NCBI GenBank assembly: GCA_000817115.1
Contig: JUEO01000002.1
Span: forward strand, 45,146-109,145
Direction of reading: 5' to 3'
DNA length: 64,000 nt
Source: a marine actinobacterium MedAcidi-G2B
Lineage (GTDB): Bacteria; Actinomycetota; Acidimicrobiia; Acidimicrobiales; MedAcidi-G1
A model generated the notes under the pieces. That model searched no databases and was not told where the DNA came from. It saw only the letters and a program-made list of their open reading frames with translations. Both the position numbers and the translations under genes were made by a program. Shown here piece after piece: positions 41,544 through 51,046 of this stretch (position 1 is its first letter; each line of letters opens with the position of its first letter).

Positions 41544-42532
41544 ACTCGGTTAACGATTCAGAGTTCATGATGAAGGCAGTAGAAGTCGCGAAAGAAGCAC
41601 GACTTCATTCTTCTCCTAATCCTTGGGTTGGCTCTATTGTCGTATCTAAGGGAGAAGTAATTTCAAAGGCCGCAACTGGACCTCCAGGAGAATCTCATGC
41701 CGAAGCCCAAGCGCTCCTAGAAGCAGGAGAAAAAGCGCAAGGAGCGACTCTTTATACAACTCTTGAACCATGCAACCACTTTGGCAAAACAGGACCTTGT
41801 ACAGAGGCGATAATCAATGCACAAATTTCTCGGGTGGTGGTAGCTATCAAAGATCCAGATGAGCAAGTGTCGGGTTCAGGAATACGCACCCTCTTAGATG
41901 CAGGAATAGAAGTTGAACTCGGTCCAGGCGCAACTGAAGTCCTAGAGCAATTAGCCCCCTATCTCTGCCATCGGAACACCGGACGTCCTTATGTGGTATT
42001 GAAACTTGCAGCCACACTAGACGGACGCATAGCTGCTCCTGATGGGTCTAGCGTATGGATCACGGGAGAAGAGGCTCGAGCAGACGTCCATAAACTAAGA
42101 GCGGAAAGTGACGCGGTTTGTGTAGGTGCAGGCACAGTACGATCCGACGACCCACAACTTACAGTTAGAGCAGTTGAAGGAACCGATCCTCGCCGGATCG
42201 TAGTAGGAGAAATACCGGAAGGAGCATTAGTCCAGCCTGCTGAATCCTGGACCGGCGACCTCAACGAACTTCTTAACAGTTTAGGAAATCAAGGGGTTCT
42301 GCAACTTCTCGTCGAAGGGGGAGCAGATGTTGCAGGTCGCTTTCATCGAGAAGGTTTAGTTAATCGATACGTGGTATATATTGCTCCCGCATTCTTAGGT
42401 GGTGACGATGGTAAAGCGCTGTTTACAGGTTCAGGCGCTCCCACTATGGAACAAATTCAGAGAGGTCGATTTACCTCAATTACACAATTAGGCAACGACG
42501 TAAGAGTTGACTTGATTTTAGAAGAAAATTAA
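41540..42532 (+). CDS. ribD: bifunctional diaminohydroxyphosphoribosylaminopyrimidine deaminase/reductase
   Basis: SPNPWVGSIVV, SHAEAQAL, TTLEPCNHFGKTGPC, VLKLAATLDGRIAAPDGSSVWITG. Confidence 0.95.
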   Translation: MNSVNDSEFMMKAVEVAKEARLHSSPNPWVGSIVVSKGEVISKAATGPPGESHAEAQALLEAGEKAQGATLYTTLEPCNHFGKTGPCTEAIINAQISRVVVAIKDPDEQVSGSGIRTLLDAGIEVELGPGATEVLEQLAPYLCHRNTGRPYVVLKLAATLDGRIAAPDGSSVWITGEEARADVHKLRAESDAVCVGAGTVRSDDPQLTVRAVEGTDPRRIVVGEIPEGALVQPAESWTGDLNELLNSLGNQGVLQLLVEGGADVAGRFHREGLVNRYVVYIAPAFLGGDDGKALFTGSGAPTMEQIQRGRFTSITQLGNDVRVDLILEEN

Positions 42533-42573
42533 ATAAGGTCGGGAGAAGCGATTAGATCCGCTAAGTTCATCTC

Positions 42574-43449
42574 GTGCTAAAACTTGTATTACCAAAAGGA
42601 TCGTTGGAAGCTTCAACCCTTGAACTTTTTGAGGGAGCTGACCTCGGGGTGCTGAGAAGTTCTTCGGTTGATTATCGCGCTGACATTAGAGACCCAAGAA
42701 TTGAAGAGGTTCGCATACTGCGTCCACAAGAAATCCCTTCATATGTTGCAGAAGGAACTTTTGACTTAGGCATAACTGGTCGTGACTGGATTGAAGAGAC
42801 AAACAGCGATGTTGTTTCTTTAGGTGAACTTCACTATTCAAAAGCCACTGCGCGGCCAGTGAATATTGTTGTAGCAGTTCCTTCTGATGCGCCATGGAAT
42901 TCGGTTGCTGATCTCCCAAATGGGGTGAGAGTCTCAAGTGAATATCCAGAGTTGACTCGCAAATTTTTTGCTGAACAAAACATTGAAGCAGACATTCGGC
43001 TTTCTTATGGAGCAACTGAAGCTAAAGCCCCTGACATAGTCGATGTTATTGTAGATATCACAGAAACAGGAAGAGCTCTTCGCGCTGCTGGATTAAAAGT
43101 GATCGACACCATACTGACCAGCTTCACAGAACTGATTGCTAATCCAGCATCAGCGGCTGACCCAAATAAACGTCACGCTATGGAGCAGATTCATAGACTA
43201 CTGCAAGGAACTCTTGAAGCTAGAGGGAAAGTTCTAGTAAAAATGAATGTAAGTGAATCTGATTTAGATCAAGTAATTGATTTAATTCCATCAATGAAAG
43301 CACCAACAGTTAACGAGTTATTCAAAGGTTCAGGATTTGCGGTAGAGACTGTGGTGGCGAAAAGTGAAATCAATGAGTTGATCCCCGCATTAAGGGATAT
43401 GGGGGCAACAGATATTCTTGAAATTCCACTTTCAAAAATTGTGCACTAA
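42574..43449 (+). CDS. hisG: ATP phosphoribosyltransferase (long form)
   Basis: LVLPKGSLEASTLELF, FDLGITGRDW, DIVDVIVDITETGRALRAAGL. Confidence 0.95.
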   Translation: MLKLVLPKGSLEASTLELFEGADLGVLRSSSVDYRADIRDPRIEEVRILRPQEIPSYVAEGTFDLGITGRDWIEETNSDVVSLGELHYSKATARPVNIVVAVPSDAPWNSVADLPNGVRVSSEYPELTRKFFAEQNIEADIRLSYGATEAKAPDIVDVIVDITETGRALRAAGLKVIDTILTSFTELIANPASAADPNKRHAMEQIHRLLQGTLEARGKVLVKMNVSESDLDQVIDLIPSMKAPTVNELFKGSGFAVETVVAKSEINELIPALRDMGATDILEIPLSKIVH

Positions 43450-43500
43450 GTCTGCACTTATCTCAATGCAGCCGGTTGCGGGACTCGGAGTTCAAGGCTT

Positions 43501-43944
43501 CTAAGTAGTTTCAGGCCCTGAGTTTTCCTCTTCACTCTCTGAGGTCATATTGTCTCGTTGTTCAAGGCTGACATAGGCCATACGTATCTGATGCAAAGCA
43601 TCTTTTAGAGTTTCTTCACTTTCACCCAGCTGGTTAATCAACTTGTCCATCACAGCGCCTAAGGCATTAATAGCCAGAGAAGCATCTTTTAGGTTTGGCG
43701 GTTGCTGCGAGAGATGAATCGCTGCTAATTCATATAGTCCCATTAAATGAGTTGAAATAACTACTGCGACTGGGGTTTGTGCGATTCGTTCCTGCGCTGC
43801 TGCCATCTCTTGTACCATGGCTTCAGCTCGTTCCCGATCCTCTGGTGAAAGATGATCAAATTCCCCAGCATTAGGGTCTATTTCATCATTTTGTGGTTCC
43901 GGTTGAATCGTATGTTCTCCATCAGGGGTCCAGAAACTACTCAT
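43501..43944 (-). CDS. DUF1844-like protein
   Basis: VVISTHLMGLYELAAIHLSQQPPNLKDASLAINALGAVMDKL; divergent from infC as in other actinobacteria. Confidence 0.8.
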   Translation of the reverse strand: MSSFWTPDGEHTIQPEPQNDEIDPNAGEFDHLSPEDRERAEAMVQEMAAAQERIAQTPVAVVISTHLMGLYELAAIHLSQQPPNLKDASLAINALGAVMDKLINQLGESEETLKDALHQIRMAYVSLEQRDNMTSESEEENSGPETT

Positions 43945-44020
43945 ACTATTTTCCTTTGTATCGGTTCTCAGTTCTTCTTAAAGATATGTCCTGATACGCT
44001 TACTTCAACAAAATAAAGAA

Positions 44021-44187
44021 AAGTGGGATTTCCCACCTGACCACTGAAGGTGCGATCAGGTCGCTTCCAAGTAAGCAGCGTTTGCTGCTGACGCGGGTGT
44101 CGGCTTTTCGGCACCCGTTTTTTTATGGATGGGTTTAATTCAAGAAGTCAGGAAGACTGGCTAAGTGATACAAAGGAGTGAGAAGCG
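44021..44187 (+). promoter_or_regulatory. structured infC-rpmI-rplT leader
   Basis: Successive hairpins GTGGG-ATTT-CCCAC, CCTGA...TCAGG, AGCAGC-GTTT-GCTGCT, then terminator at 44094. Confidence 0.65.
44094..44124 (+). terminator. intrinsic terminator/attenuator upstream of infC
   Basis: CGGGTGTCG-GCTTTT-CGGCACCCG 9-bp stem followed by TTTTTTT. Confidence 0.88.
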
Positions 44188-44841
44188 ATAGCAACGCCAC
44201 AGAATCAAGAACCGCGGATAAATGACCAAATTAGAGCTCAAGAAGTGAGACTAGTTTCGTATGACGGAGAACAGGTAGGTATTCGAAGCCTGAATGAAGC
44301 TTTGAATATGGCACAAGACATGGATCTTGACCTTGTAGAGGTAGCCGGTCAGGCAACCCCGCCCGTATGTCGAATAATGGATTATGGGAAGTTCAAATAT
44401 GAACAGTCTCAGAAAGCTAAGGAATCTCGGAAAAAATCAACTCATATTTTGGTTAAAGAAATGAAATACCGACCAAAAATAGGGGTGGGGGATTTCAATA
44501 CGAAAACTAGAAAAGTAGAGGAATTCCTCAAAGAAGGAAGCAAAGTCAAAGTCACGATCATGTTCCGCGGAAGAGAAATGCAGCACCCAGAGCTTGGAGC
44601 TCGAATTCTAGAAAACGTAGCTGACGCAGTCGCAGAAGTTGGACACATCGAGGTATATCCAGAACGAGAAGGTCGCAATATGACCATGGTTCTCGGTTCG
44701 GGAAAAGCCACACAAAAGCAACGTGAAATAGTTGAAAAGTTACAAACAGAGATTACTGAAGAAGAAGTTTTAGAAGAAGAACAACAAAGTGAAGTAGTTG
44801 AAGATACCGAAAATGAAGAAACGGTAGAAGAAACTTCTTAG
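44188..44841 (+). CDS. infC: translation initiation factor IF-3, AUA start
   Basis: Conserved PRINDQIRAQEVRLVS lies upstream of the ORF-track start; only plausible start after the in-frame stop is ATA at 44188 with AAGGAG 9 nt upstream. Confidence 0.9.
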   Translation: MATPQNQEPRINDQIRAQEVRLVSYDGEQVGIRSLNEALNMAQDMDLDLVEVAGQATPPVCRIMDYGKFKYEQSQKAKESRKKSTHILVKEMKYRPKIGVGDFNTKTRKVEEFLKEGSKVKVTIMFRGREMQHPELGARILENVADAVAEVGHIEVYPEREGRNMTMVLGSGKATQKQREIVEKLQTEITEEEVLEEEQQSEVVEDTENEETVEETS

Positions 44842-44871
44842 ATGCAGACAATTTAAGAATGGAGAAAATAA

Positions 44872-45066
44872 ATGCCAAAAATGAAGACTCATAGAGGTTT
44901 AGCAAAGCGTGTAAAAGTGACAGGAACTGGCCGCCTTCGCCGGCGTAGTCCAAACCTCAGCCACATTTTAGAGAAGAAAACACCTCAGCGTAAGCGTCGG
45001 CTTTCTGGAGAAAGCGATATAGCTAAAGCGGATGAAAAATCAATCCGTACTCGTTTAGGCAAGTAA
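44872..45066 (+). CDS. rpmI: 50S ribosomal protein L35
   Basis: MPKMKTHRGLAKRVKVTGTGRLRRR. Confidence 0.96.
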   Translation: MPKMKTHRGLAKRVKVTGTGRLRRRSPNLSHILEKKTPQRKRRLSGESDIAKADEKSIRTRLGK

Positions 45067-45142
45067 TCAACTACTAGTAAAAGCAACTAAAGACAGTTTT
45101 ATAGTCACCACAATTTGAAGTCGGGAAGAAAAGGAGCTTTCA

Positions 45143-45733
45143 ATGGCACGAGTTAAGAGAGCCGTACACAGCAAGAAAAAACATAAGGCAGTACTTAAGG
45201 AAGCGAAGGGGTATTACGGCAATAAAAGCCGGTCGTTTCGTGCTGCAAATGAACAAGTTATGCATTCTGGAAATTATGCATTCCGCGATCGCCGTGCACG
45301 CAAAGGAGAATTTCGACGCCTTTGGATTCAAAGAATCAACGCTGCTTGCAGGCAGAATGGGACAACCTACAGCCGTTTTATCAATGGATTGAAATGTGCA
45401 GGAGTTGAAGTTGACCGCAAGGTTTTAGCGGATCTTGCCGTAAACGAACCAGAAGCATTCACTTCATTAGTTGAAGTGGCTTCAGCTTCCGAGGCGAGCA
45501 ACCAAACCCCAGCAACTCAGATTTCAGAAAATAATGAAAAGGCAGTTGAAGAGAGTTCAGTAGATGCCGCAGAGGAAGAAGCTAAAGAAAGCCCAGTGGA
45601 AGAAGCTCAACAGAGTGAGGATTTAACTTCTTTAACTGTGGCAGAACTTAAAGAGATAGCAAAAGATCTTGATATAAAAATCTCTGGTCTGCGAAAAGCG
45701 GAACTGATCGACGCAATAAATTCTGCTCGGTGA
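45143..45733 (+). CDS. rplT: 50S ribosomal protein L20 with acidic linker and Rho_N/SAP-like C-terminal domain
   Basis: [51 protein letters not shown]; extra ~80 aa ending [29 protein letters not shown]. Confidence 0.95.
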   Translation: MARVKRAVHSKKKHKAVLKEAKGYYGNKSRSFRAANEQVMHSGNYAFRDRRARKGEFRRLWIQRINAACRQNGTTYSRFINGLKCAGVEVDRKVLADLAVNEPEAFTSLVEVASASEASNQTPATQISENNEKAVEESSVDAAEEEAKESPVEEAQQSEDLTSLTVAELKEIAKDLDIKISGLRKAELIDAINSAR

Positions 45734-46506
45734 CTTTCCAAGTCGGTGATAAAAGTTCGCTCGTTCAGCGAATACGACGATTAGCGAGAGAGCGTTCTTT
45801 TCGCCAAGAAGAAAACGCATATGTGGTCGAAGGGCCGCAACTCGTAACTGAAGTAATTGAATCAAATTTAGAAGTTGAAATCGTTGCAGTTCCAGATGCA
45901 CCTGGGCAGGAAAATCTCATCGTCTTGGCTGAAAACGCTGGTATTGATTGCGTTCTAGTAAACGAGAGAATTTTCAAGGGGCTCTCAAGCACCAAATCTC
46001 CTCAACCGGCAATTGCTGTAGTTGGTTGCCACAACTCAGACCTAGAGGATCTAACTCGTTCAAAAGGAACTCTTTTGGTGCTGGATGAAATATCTGATCC
46101 AGGAAACGCCGGGACGTTGATTCGTTCAGCAGAATCGTTTGGGGTAACAGGAGTGATTTCTGTGGGGGGTGTGGATTTATACAACCCTAAAGTAGTCAGA
46201 GCTTCTGCCGGATCTTTATTTCGTGTTCCATGTACACAAATGGAAAGTTCCGAAGTTGTTCTTCAAGCCCTTTCAGAATCTGGCTATTCCTGCTGGGCTA
46301 CTACACCACAAGAAGGCGTGTCTCCAGAATCTTTAGCCACAGAAACGCCTGTTGCCGTGGTGCTTGGTAGTGAGCCACACGGGCTTGATCCAACAACTGT
46401 AAATGCCTGTCATGGTAAATTGAGTGTGTCAACCTCCGGTCAAGCTGAGTCGTTGAATGTGGCCATTGCCGGTTCAATTGTCCTCTATGCATTGTCTCGG
46501 AGATAG
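45730..46506 (+). CDS. TrmH/SpoU-family 23S rRNA methyltransferase
   Basis: [53 protein letters not shown]. Confidence 0.92.
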   Translation: MTFQVGDKSSLVQRIRRLARERSFRQEENAYVVEGPQLVTEVIESNLEVEIVAVPDAPGQENLIVLAENAGIDCVLVNERIFKGLSSTKSPQPAIAVVGCHNSDLEDLTRSKGTLLVLDEISDPGNAGTLIRSAESFGVTGVISVGGVDLYNPKVVRASAGSLFRVPCTQMESSEVVLQALSESGYSCWATTPQEGVSPESLATETPVAVVLGSEPHGLDPTTVNACHGKLSVSTSGQAESLNVAIAGSIVLYALSRR

Positions 46507-46577
46507 CCGTTATTTAATTAGCCACTACAAACCCTGTCCTGTGTCGTATTCTTTCATAAGAGCCCAATATTTAAATT

Positions 46578-47579
46578 ATGAACAAAATTGATCTTGATTC
46601 CCATTTGTCTGAATCTCTCGCTGCTATTGAAGCAGCGAGAGATCTAGAAAGCCTGAAAACGCTTGATACGGAATTGCTTGGGAAGAACTCTGCTACAACT
46701 TCAGCTAAAAAAAATCTTGGTCAGCTTGATCCAGAGGAAAGAAAAGTTGAAGGTAAGCGGATAAATGAAATTCGGGATCAAATCCAGAAGAAAATTCTAG
46801 GTCGGAAACTTGTTCTCGCTGAGGAAGAAAATTCCCTTCAACTCGAAAATGAACGGCTTGATCTAACAGAGCTAGATTTGGGTCATCGTTTAGGCCATCG
46901 TCATGTCATCACTCAAACCTGGGAGAGGCTTGAAGACCTCTTTGTAGGTATGGGGTACACGGTTGCAGAAGGCCCAGAAATAGAAGACGAATGGCATAAC
47001 TTCGGAGCATTAAATTTCCCATTGAGTCACCCAGCACGGGATATGTACGACACTCTTTATGTTGATTATGGAGAGCCACAAAGCACTTTATTGAGGACCC
47101 ATACTTCTCCAGTGCAGATGCGGGTGATGGAAAGTCAAGAACCGCCAATTTATTCCATCATGCCTGGACGGGTATTTAGATCTGACACTGCTGACGCTAC
47201 GCACATGCCAGTTTTTCATCAAATTGAGGCTTTGGTCGTCGACCGGGGGATAACGTTTGCGGATTTGGCAGGAACGCTAGATGCGTTCACTTCGGCTTAC
47301 TTCGGTAAAGATTTTGTGACTCGTCTTCGCCCCTCTTATTTTCCATTCACTGAACCTTCTGCTGAGTTTGATATACGGCGCCCAGATGGAACATGGCTTG
47401 AATTAGCAGGGTGCGGGATGGTTCATCCAAACGTTTTGAAAGCTGGAGGTCTCGATCCTGAGGAATGGTCAGGATTCGCTTTTGGGTTTGGTCTAGATCG
47501 CCTTGCATTAATGCGTCACGGTATAGATGACTTGCGGGAATTATTCCGAAATGACCATAGATTTTTGAGTCAATTCTGA
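46578..47579 (+). CDS. pheS: phenylalanine--tRNA ligase alpha subunit
   Basis: LGHRHVITQTWERLEDLFVGMGYTVAEGPEIE, HTSPVQMRVM, GFGLDRLALMRHGIDDLREL. Confidence 0.97.
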   Translation: MNKIDLDSHLSESLAAIEAARDLESLKTLDTELLGKNSATTSAKKNLGQLDPEERKVEGKRINEIRDQIQKKILGRKLVLAEEENSLQLENERLDLTELDLGHRLGHRHVITQTWERLEDLFVGMGYTVAEGPEIEDEWHNFGALNFPLSHPARDMYDTLYVDYGEPQSTLLRTHTSPVQMRVMESQEPPIYSIMPGRVFRSDTADATHMPVFHQIEALVVDRGITFADLAGTLDAFTSAYFGKDFVTRLRPSYFPFTEPSAEFDIRRPDGTWLELAGCGMVHPNVLKAGGLDPEEWSGFAFGFGLDRLALMRHGIDDLRELFRNDHRFLSQF

Positions 47580-49933
47580 TGAAAGTCTTACTTACTTGGC
47601 TTCAGGAGTTCGCACCGTTGGAAGGGACCTCGGAAGAAATTTCTGACCAACTTAGTGGCCTTGGTTTGACAGTTGAAGGCATGACTCATATTGGTGGCGA
47701 TTTAGACGGAGTAGTGGTGGCTAAAGTGCTTGACCTTCGAGCTCACCCTGATGCGGATCGTATACAACTAGTAGATGTAGACAGTGGAGATGGTGAACCC
47801 CTGCAGATTTGTTGTGGTGCTTTCAATATGAAAATCGGAGACCTCGTTCCTCTGGCGACGCTTGGAACCATCATGAATAACGGCATGGAAATCGCAAAAA
47901 GAAAAATGCGAGGCCAGTGGTCAAATGGGATGCTTTGCGCTGCTTCAGAGATAGGACTCGGCGTAGATTCAGAAGGAATAATGCTGCTCGATTCGTCTTT
48001 TGAGGTTGGGGCTCCACTCAAGGAAGCTTTAGGAATCCAAGAAGACGTACTATTTGATCTAGAGGTCAACCCTAATCGCCCGGATGCTATGTCAATTGCG
48101 GGGGTGGCAAGAGATCTTGCAGCGCTTCAAGGTAAAAAGTTTTCTTTACCAACTCCGAAAGAAAAAGAGAGAGGCAAGTCGGTAAATGAACGTTTAAGCG
48201 TAGAGATACTAGACCCAGAACTTTGTGGACGGTTTGTTGCCAGAATACTTGACAATATTGAAGTAGGTCCTTCCCCTTCGTGGGTTTCAAATCGCCTTAT
48301 AGCTCTTGGTATGAGACCAATAAATAATGTTGTGGATGCTTCAAACTACGTAATGCTTGAATTAGGCCAACCGAGCCACACTTATGATTTAGATCGTGTT
48401 CATGGTTCCGGATTTAAAGTCAGAAAAGCACAAGAGGGAGAAAAAATAACCACTCTTGATGGAATTGAACGCCCTCTAACCTCATCTGATGGTGTAGTAG
48501 CTGATGCTAAAAATGTAGCCATCGGTATAGCCGGTGTGATGGGTGGCGCATCTACAGAGATAGATCAAGACACAAAGACCATTGCATTAGAAATGGCGTG
48601 GTGGGATCCAATTTCTATTTCCGCGACTGCTCGAAGACTGGGACTGCGAAGTGAAGCTTCCTCTCGGTTTGAGAGGGGAGCTGATCCGGAGATTGCTGAT
48701 TTGGCAATGCAAAGATTTGCGGAAATATTATCCTCATCCGGCGCCACTCTTACTCCAGGAACTTTAGATTCACGGGGAAATTTACCACATCGCCCACCTG
48801 TTCGAGTTCGAATTCAGAGAGTAAATAAGATGCTGGGAGTCAATCTTTCTCGCAAAGAAATATCAAAACTTCTTGAATCTTTAGAGTTCAAAACTTCCAA
48901 ATCAGGCGAAGATCTTGATGTGGGAATCCCATCTTTTCGTTTTGATAGCAGTGAAGAGATTGATGTTATTGAAGAGATAGCCCGACTATATGGTTATTCC
49001 AATATTCCAAGAACAGTTCCGATGTCCACACTTACTGGTGGCTTAACAGAGCGGCAAACGGATCGCAGGATAGTGAAGAATGCTTTGGTTGGCTTAGGGA
49101 TTGATGAAGTTATGCCAGTGCCTTTCTTGGCCCCAGGTGATTTAGAAGCGGCAGGATTGAAAGTTGATGGTATAACTGTCACGAACCCATTGGTGACTGA
49201 AGAGTCAGTTATGAGAGCTTCCTTAAGGCCGGGCTTGTTGAAGACTTTGGCTTATAACGCATCTCATCGTTTGACCGGTCTAAAACTTTTCGAACTTGGC
49301 CACATCTATCAGCATCCTCTATCTGAACAACCCCTCCCGGACGAACGAGAACATTTAGGTGTTGTATTGGCTGGAGGGGATGCAGGTTCAGCAGTTAATG
49401 TTTGGTCAGCTCTTGCTGATGCACTAGCGCTTCGGGACTATGAACTTATTGCGGTAAGCCCTCCAGGTCTTCATGCTACTAGGACGGCTCAAATCGAAGT
49501 TCATGGCGAAGTCATTGGTTTCGTTGGTGAAATCGCACCGTCTGTACTTGATGCTTATGAGGTATCAGAAAGGGTGGGATGGCTTGAGATTGATTTGGAT
49601 ACTGCGTTAACAATTTCTCATGGTGACAAGCCATACAAGTCAATCAGCCGTTATCCAAGTTCTGATATAGATTTAGCATTTGAGGTATCGGAAGATGTTC
49701 CTGCCTCATCAGTCAGTTCTGTTTTACGTGCTTCAGCAGGAGAGTTGTTAATAGATCTACGATTATTTGATGTGTTTAGAGGTCATCCGGTAGGGGAGAA
49801 CTGTAGAAGTCTGGCTTATACCCTGCGATTTCAGGCCACTGATCGGACATTGACAGATAAAGAAATTTCTGAAGTTCGAGAACGCTGCATATCAACTGTT
49901 GAAAAAGAGTTGGCTGCTTCTTTACGTTCTTAA
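47579..49933 (+). CDS. pheT: phenylalanine--tRNA ligase beta subunit
   Basis: MKVLLTWLQEFAPL; tRNA-binding, B5 and FDX-ACB-like domains. Confidence 0.97.
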   Translation: MKVLLTWLQEFAPLEGTSEEISDQLSGLGLTVEGMTHIGGDLDGVVVAKVLDLRAHPDADRIQLVDVDSGDGEPLQICCGAFNMKIGDLVPLATLGTIMNNGMEIAKRKMRGQWSNGMLCAASEIGLGVDSEGIMLLDSSFEVGAPLKEALGIQEDVLFDLEVNPNRPDAMSIAGVARDLAALQGKKFSLPTPKEKERGKSVNERLSVEILDPELCGRFVARILDNIEVGPSPSWVSNRLIALGMRPINNVVDASNYVMLELGQPSHTYDLDRVHGSGFKVRKAQEGEKITTLDGIERPLTSSDGVVADAKNVAIGIAGVMGGASTEIDQDTKTIALEMAWWDPISISATARRLGLRSEASSRFERGADPEIADLAMQRFAEILSSSGATLTPGTLDSRGNLPHRPPVRVRIQRVNKMLGVNLSRKEISKLLESLEFKTSKSGEDLDVGIPSFRFDSSEEIDVIEEIARLYGYSNIPRTVPMSTLTGGLTERQTDRRIVKNALVGLGIDEVMPVPFLAPGDLEAAGLKVDGITVTNPLVTEESVMRASLRPGLLKTLAYNASHRLTGLKLFELGHIYQHPLSEQPLPDEREHLGVVLAGGDAGSAVNVWSALADALALRDYELIAVSPPGLHATRTAQIEVHGEVIGFVGEIAPSVLDAYEVSERVGWLEIDLDTALTISHGDKPYKSISRYPSSDIDLAFEVSEDVPASSVSSVLRASAGELLIDLRLFDVFRGHPVGENCRSLAYTLRFQATDRTLTDKEISEVRERCISTVEKELAASLRS

Positions 49934-49963
49934 TCCAGAGACTGCGGCAAGATATGCAGTTCA

Positions 49964-50011
49964 TTGTATAAATATGTTGCATTTATATACATAAAGTTGT
50001 ATATTTATTTC
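49964..50011 (+). promoter_or_regulatory. arg operon promoter with ArgR-like boxes
   Basis: TTGCAT (49977-49982) -N17- TATATT (50000-50005) -N6- ATG; TGCATTTATATACA (49978-49991) fits TGnATwwwwATnCA; related imperfect copies at 49965 and 49998. Confidence 0.75.
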
Positions 50012-51046
50012 ATGAAAAAAGTTGGAATCATAGGAGCTTCTGGGTTCACCGGTGCAGAAATACTCAGAATATGTGCCTCTCATCCCGATTTACAGGTTGA
50101 TGTTGCAGCAGCAGATTCAATGTCCGGAGGAAGAGTATCAGACCTTTATCCGGGGCTATCAGCTGAATATGGAGACCTTATTTTTGCGCCAACCAACCCC
50201 AAAATCTTTCAGAACTGTGATCTAGTGTTTCTTTGTCTCCCACACGGAGCATCTCAAGAATTAGTTCCTCAACTGAAAGATGACGTTGAGTATTTAATAG
50301 ATCTTGGAGCAGACTATCGCCTTAAAGACCAGTCTTTGTATCCACTTTGGTACGACGCTCCGCACATCAATCCAGACTTACTATCCGATTTCGCATACGG
50401 TCTTCCAGAACTCTTCCGAGAAGAAGTACAAGAATCAAATCTGATTTCAGTTCCAGGGTGCTTTCCCACAGCCGCAACTCTTGCCTTAGCTCCATACATA
50501 GAATCTGGCTTAATCGAAACAAAAAGAATCATCGTTGATGCAGCTACAGGAGTCTCAGGAGCGGGACGGGCTCCAAAAGAAAATACAACCTTCTGTGCAG
50601 TGGATGAAAACTTTACGGCTTATGGGCTCCTTGATCATCGCCACACTCCAGAAATGGAACAAGTCTTATCAATAAAGGCCAAAGAAGAAGTTTCCGTGCT
50701 TTTTACCCCACATCTCGCTCCAATGACTCGTGGCATTCTTGCGACTTGTTACGCTCAACCAACAGTAGAAATGGACACTGCTTCGGCATTAGAAATCTTG
50801 GCTGCTTATTACGAGAAAGAACCTTTTGTGGTAGTCGATGAAAGGTCTCCTTCAACAAAGTCCACGTTTGGTTCAAATGTTGCACACCTCACGGCACGTG
50901 TCGACCCGCGCACCGGCTACCTAATGGTGATTAGTGCAATTGACAATCTTGGTAAAGGAGCATCAGGAGGAGCTATTCAGTGTGCCAACCTTGTATTTGG
51001 ATTTGAAGAAACTCAAGGACTACCGACTACCGGTATAACACCATGA
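50012..51046 (+). CDS. argC: N-acetyl-gamma-glutamyl-phosphate reductase
   Basis: KVGIIGASGFTGAEILRI, SVPGCFPTAATLAL; ATG 50012, the 49964 start would translate the promoter. Confidence 0.96.
   Translation: MKKVGIIGASGFTGAEILRICASHPDLQVDVAAADSMSGGRVSDLYPGLSAEYGDLIFAPTNPKIFQNCDLVFLCLPHGASQELVPQLKDDVEYLIDLGADYRLKDQSLYPLWYDAPHINPDLLSDFAYGLPELFREEVQESNLISVPGCFPTAATLALAPYIESGLIETKRIIVDAATGVSGAGRAPKENTTFCAVDENFTAYGLLDHRHTPEMEQVLSIKAKEEVSVLFTPHLAPMTRGILATCYAQPTVEMDTASALEILAAYYEKEPFVVVDERSPSTKSTFGSNVAHLTARVDPRTGYLMVISAIDNLGKGASGGAIQCANLVFGFEETQGLPTTGITP

Noticed and set aside
46507-46577. T-box or phenylalanine leader-peptide attenuator upstream of pheS
   Set aside because: Only ~70 bp, no Phe-rich ORF, no terminator hairpin
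49964-50011. N-terminal MYKYVAFIYIKLYIYF extension of argC in the ORF track
   Set aside because: It translates the AT-rich promoter/operator; conserved ArgC starts at MKKVGIIGASG (50012)
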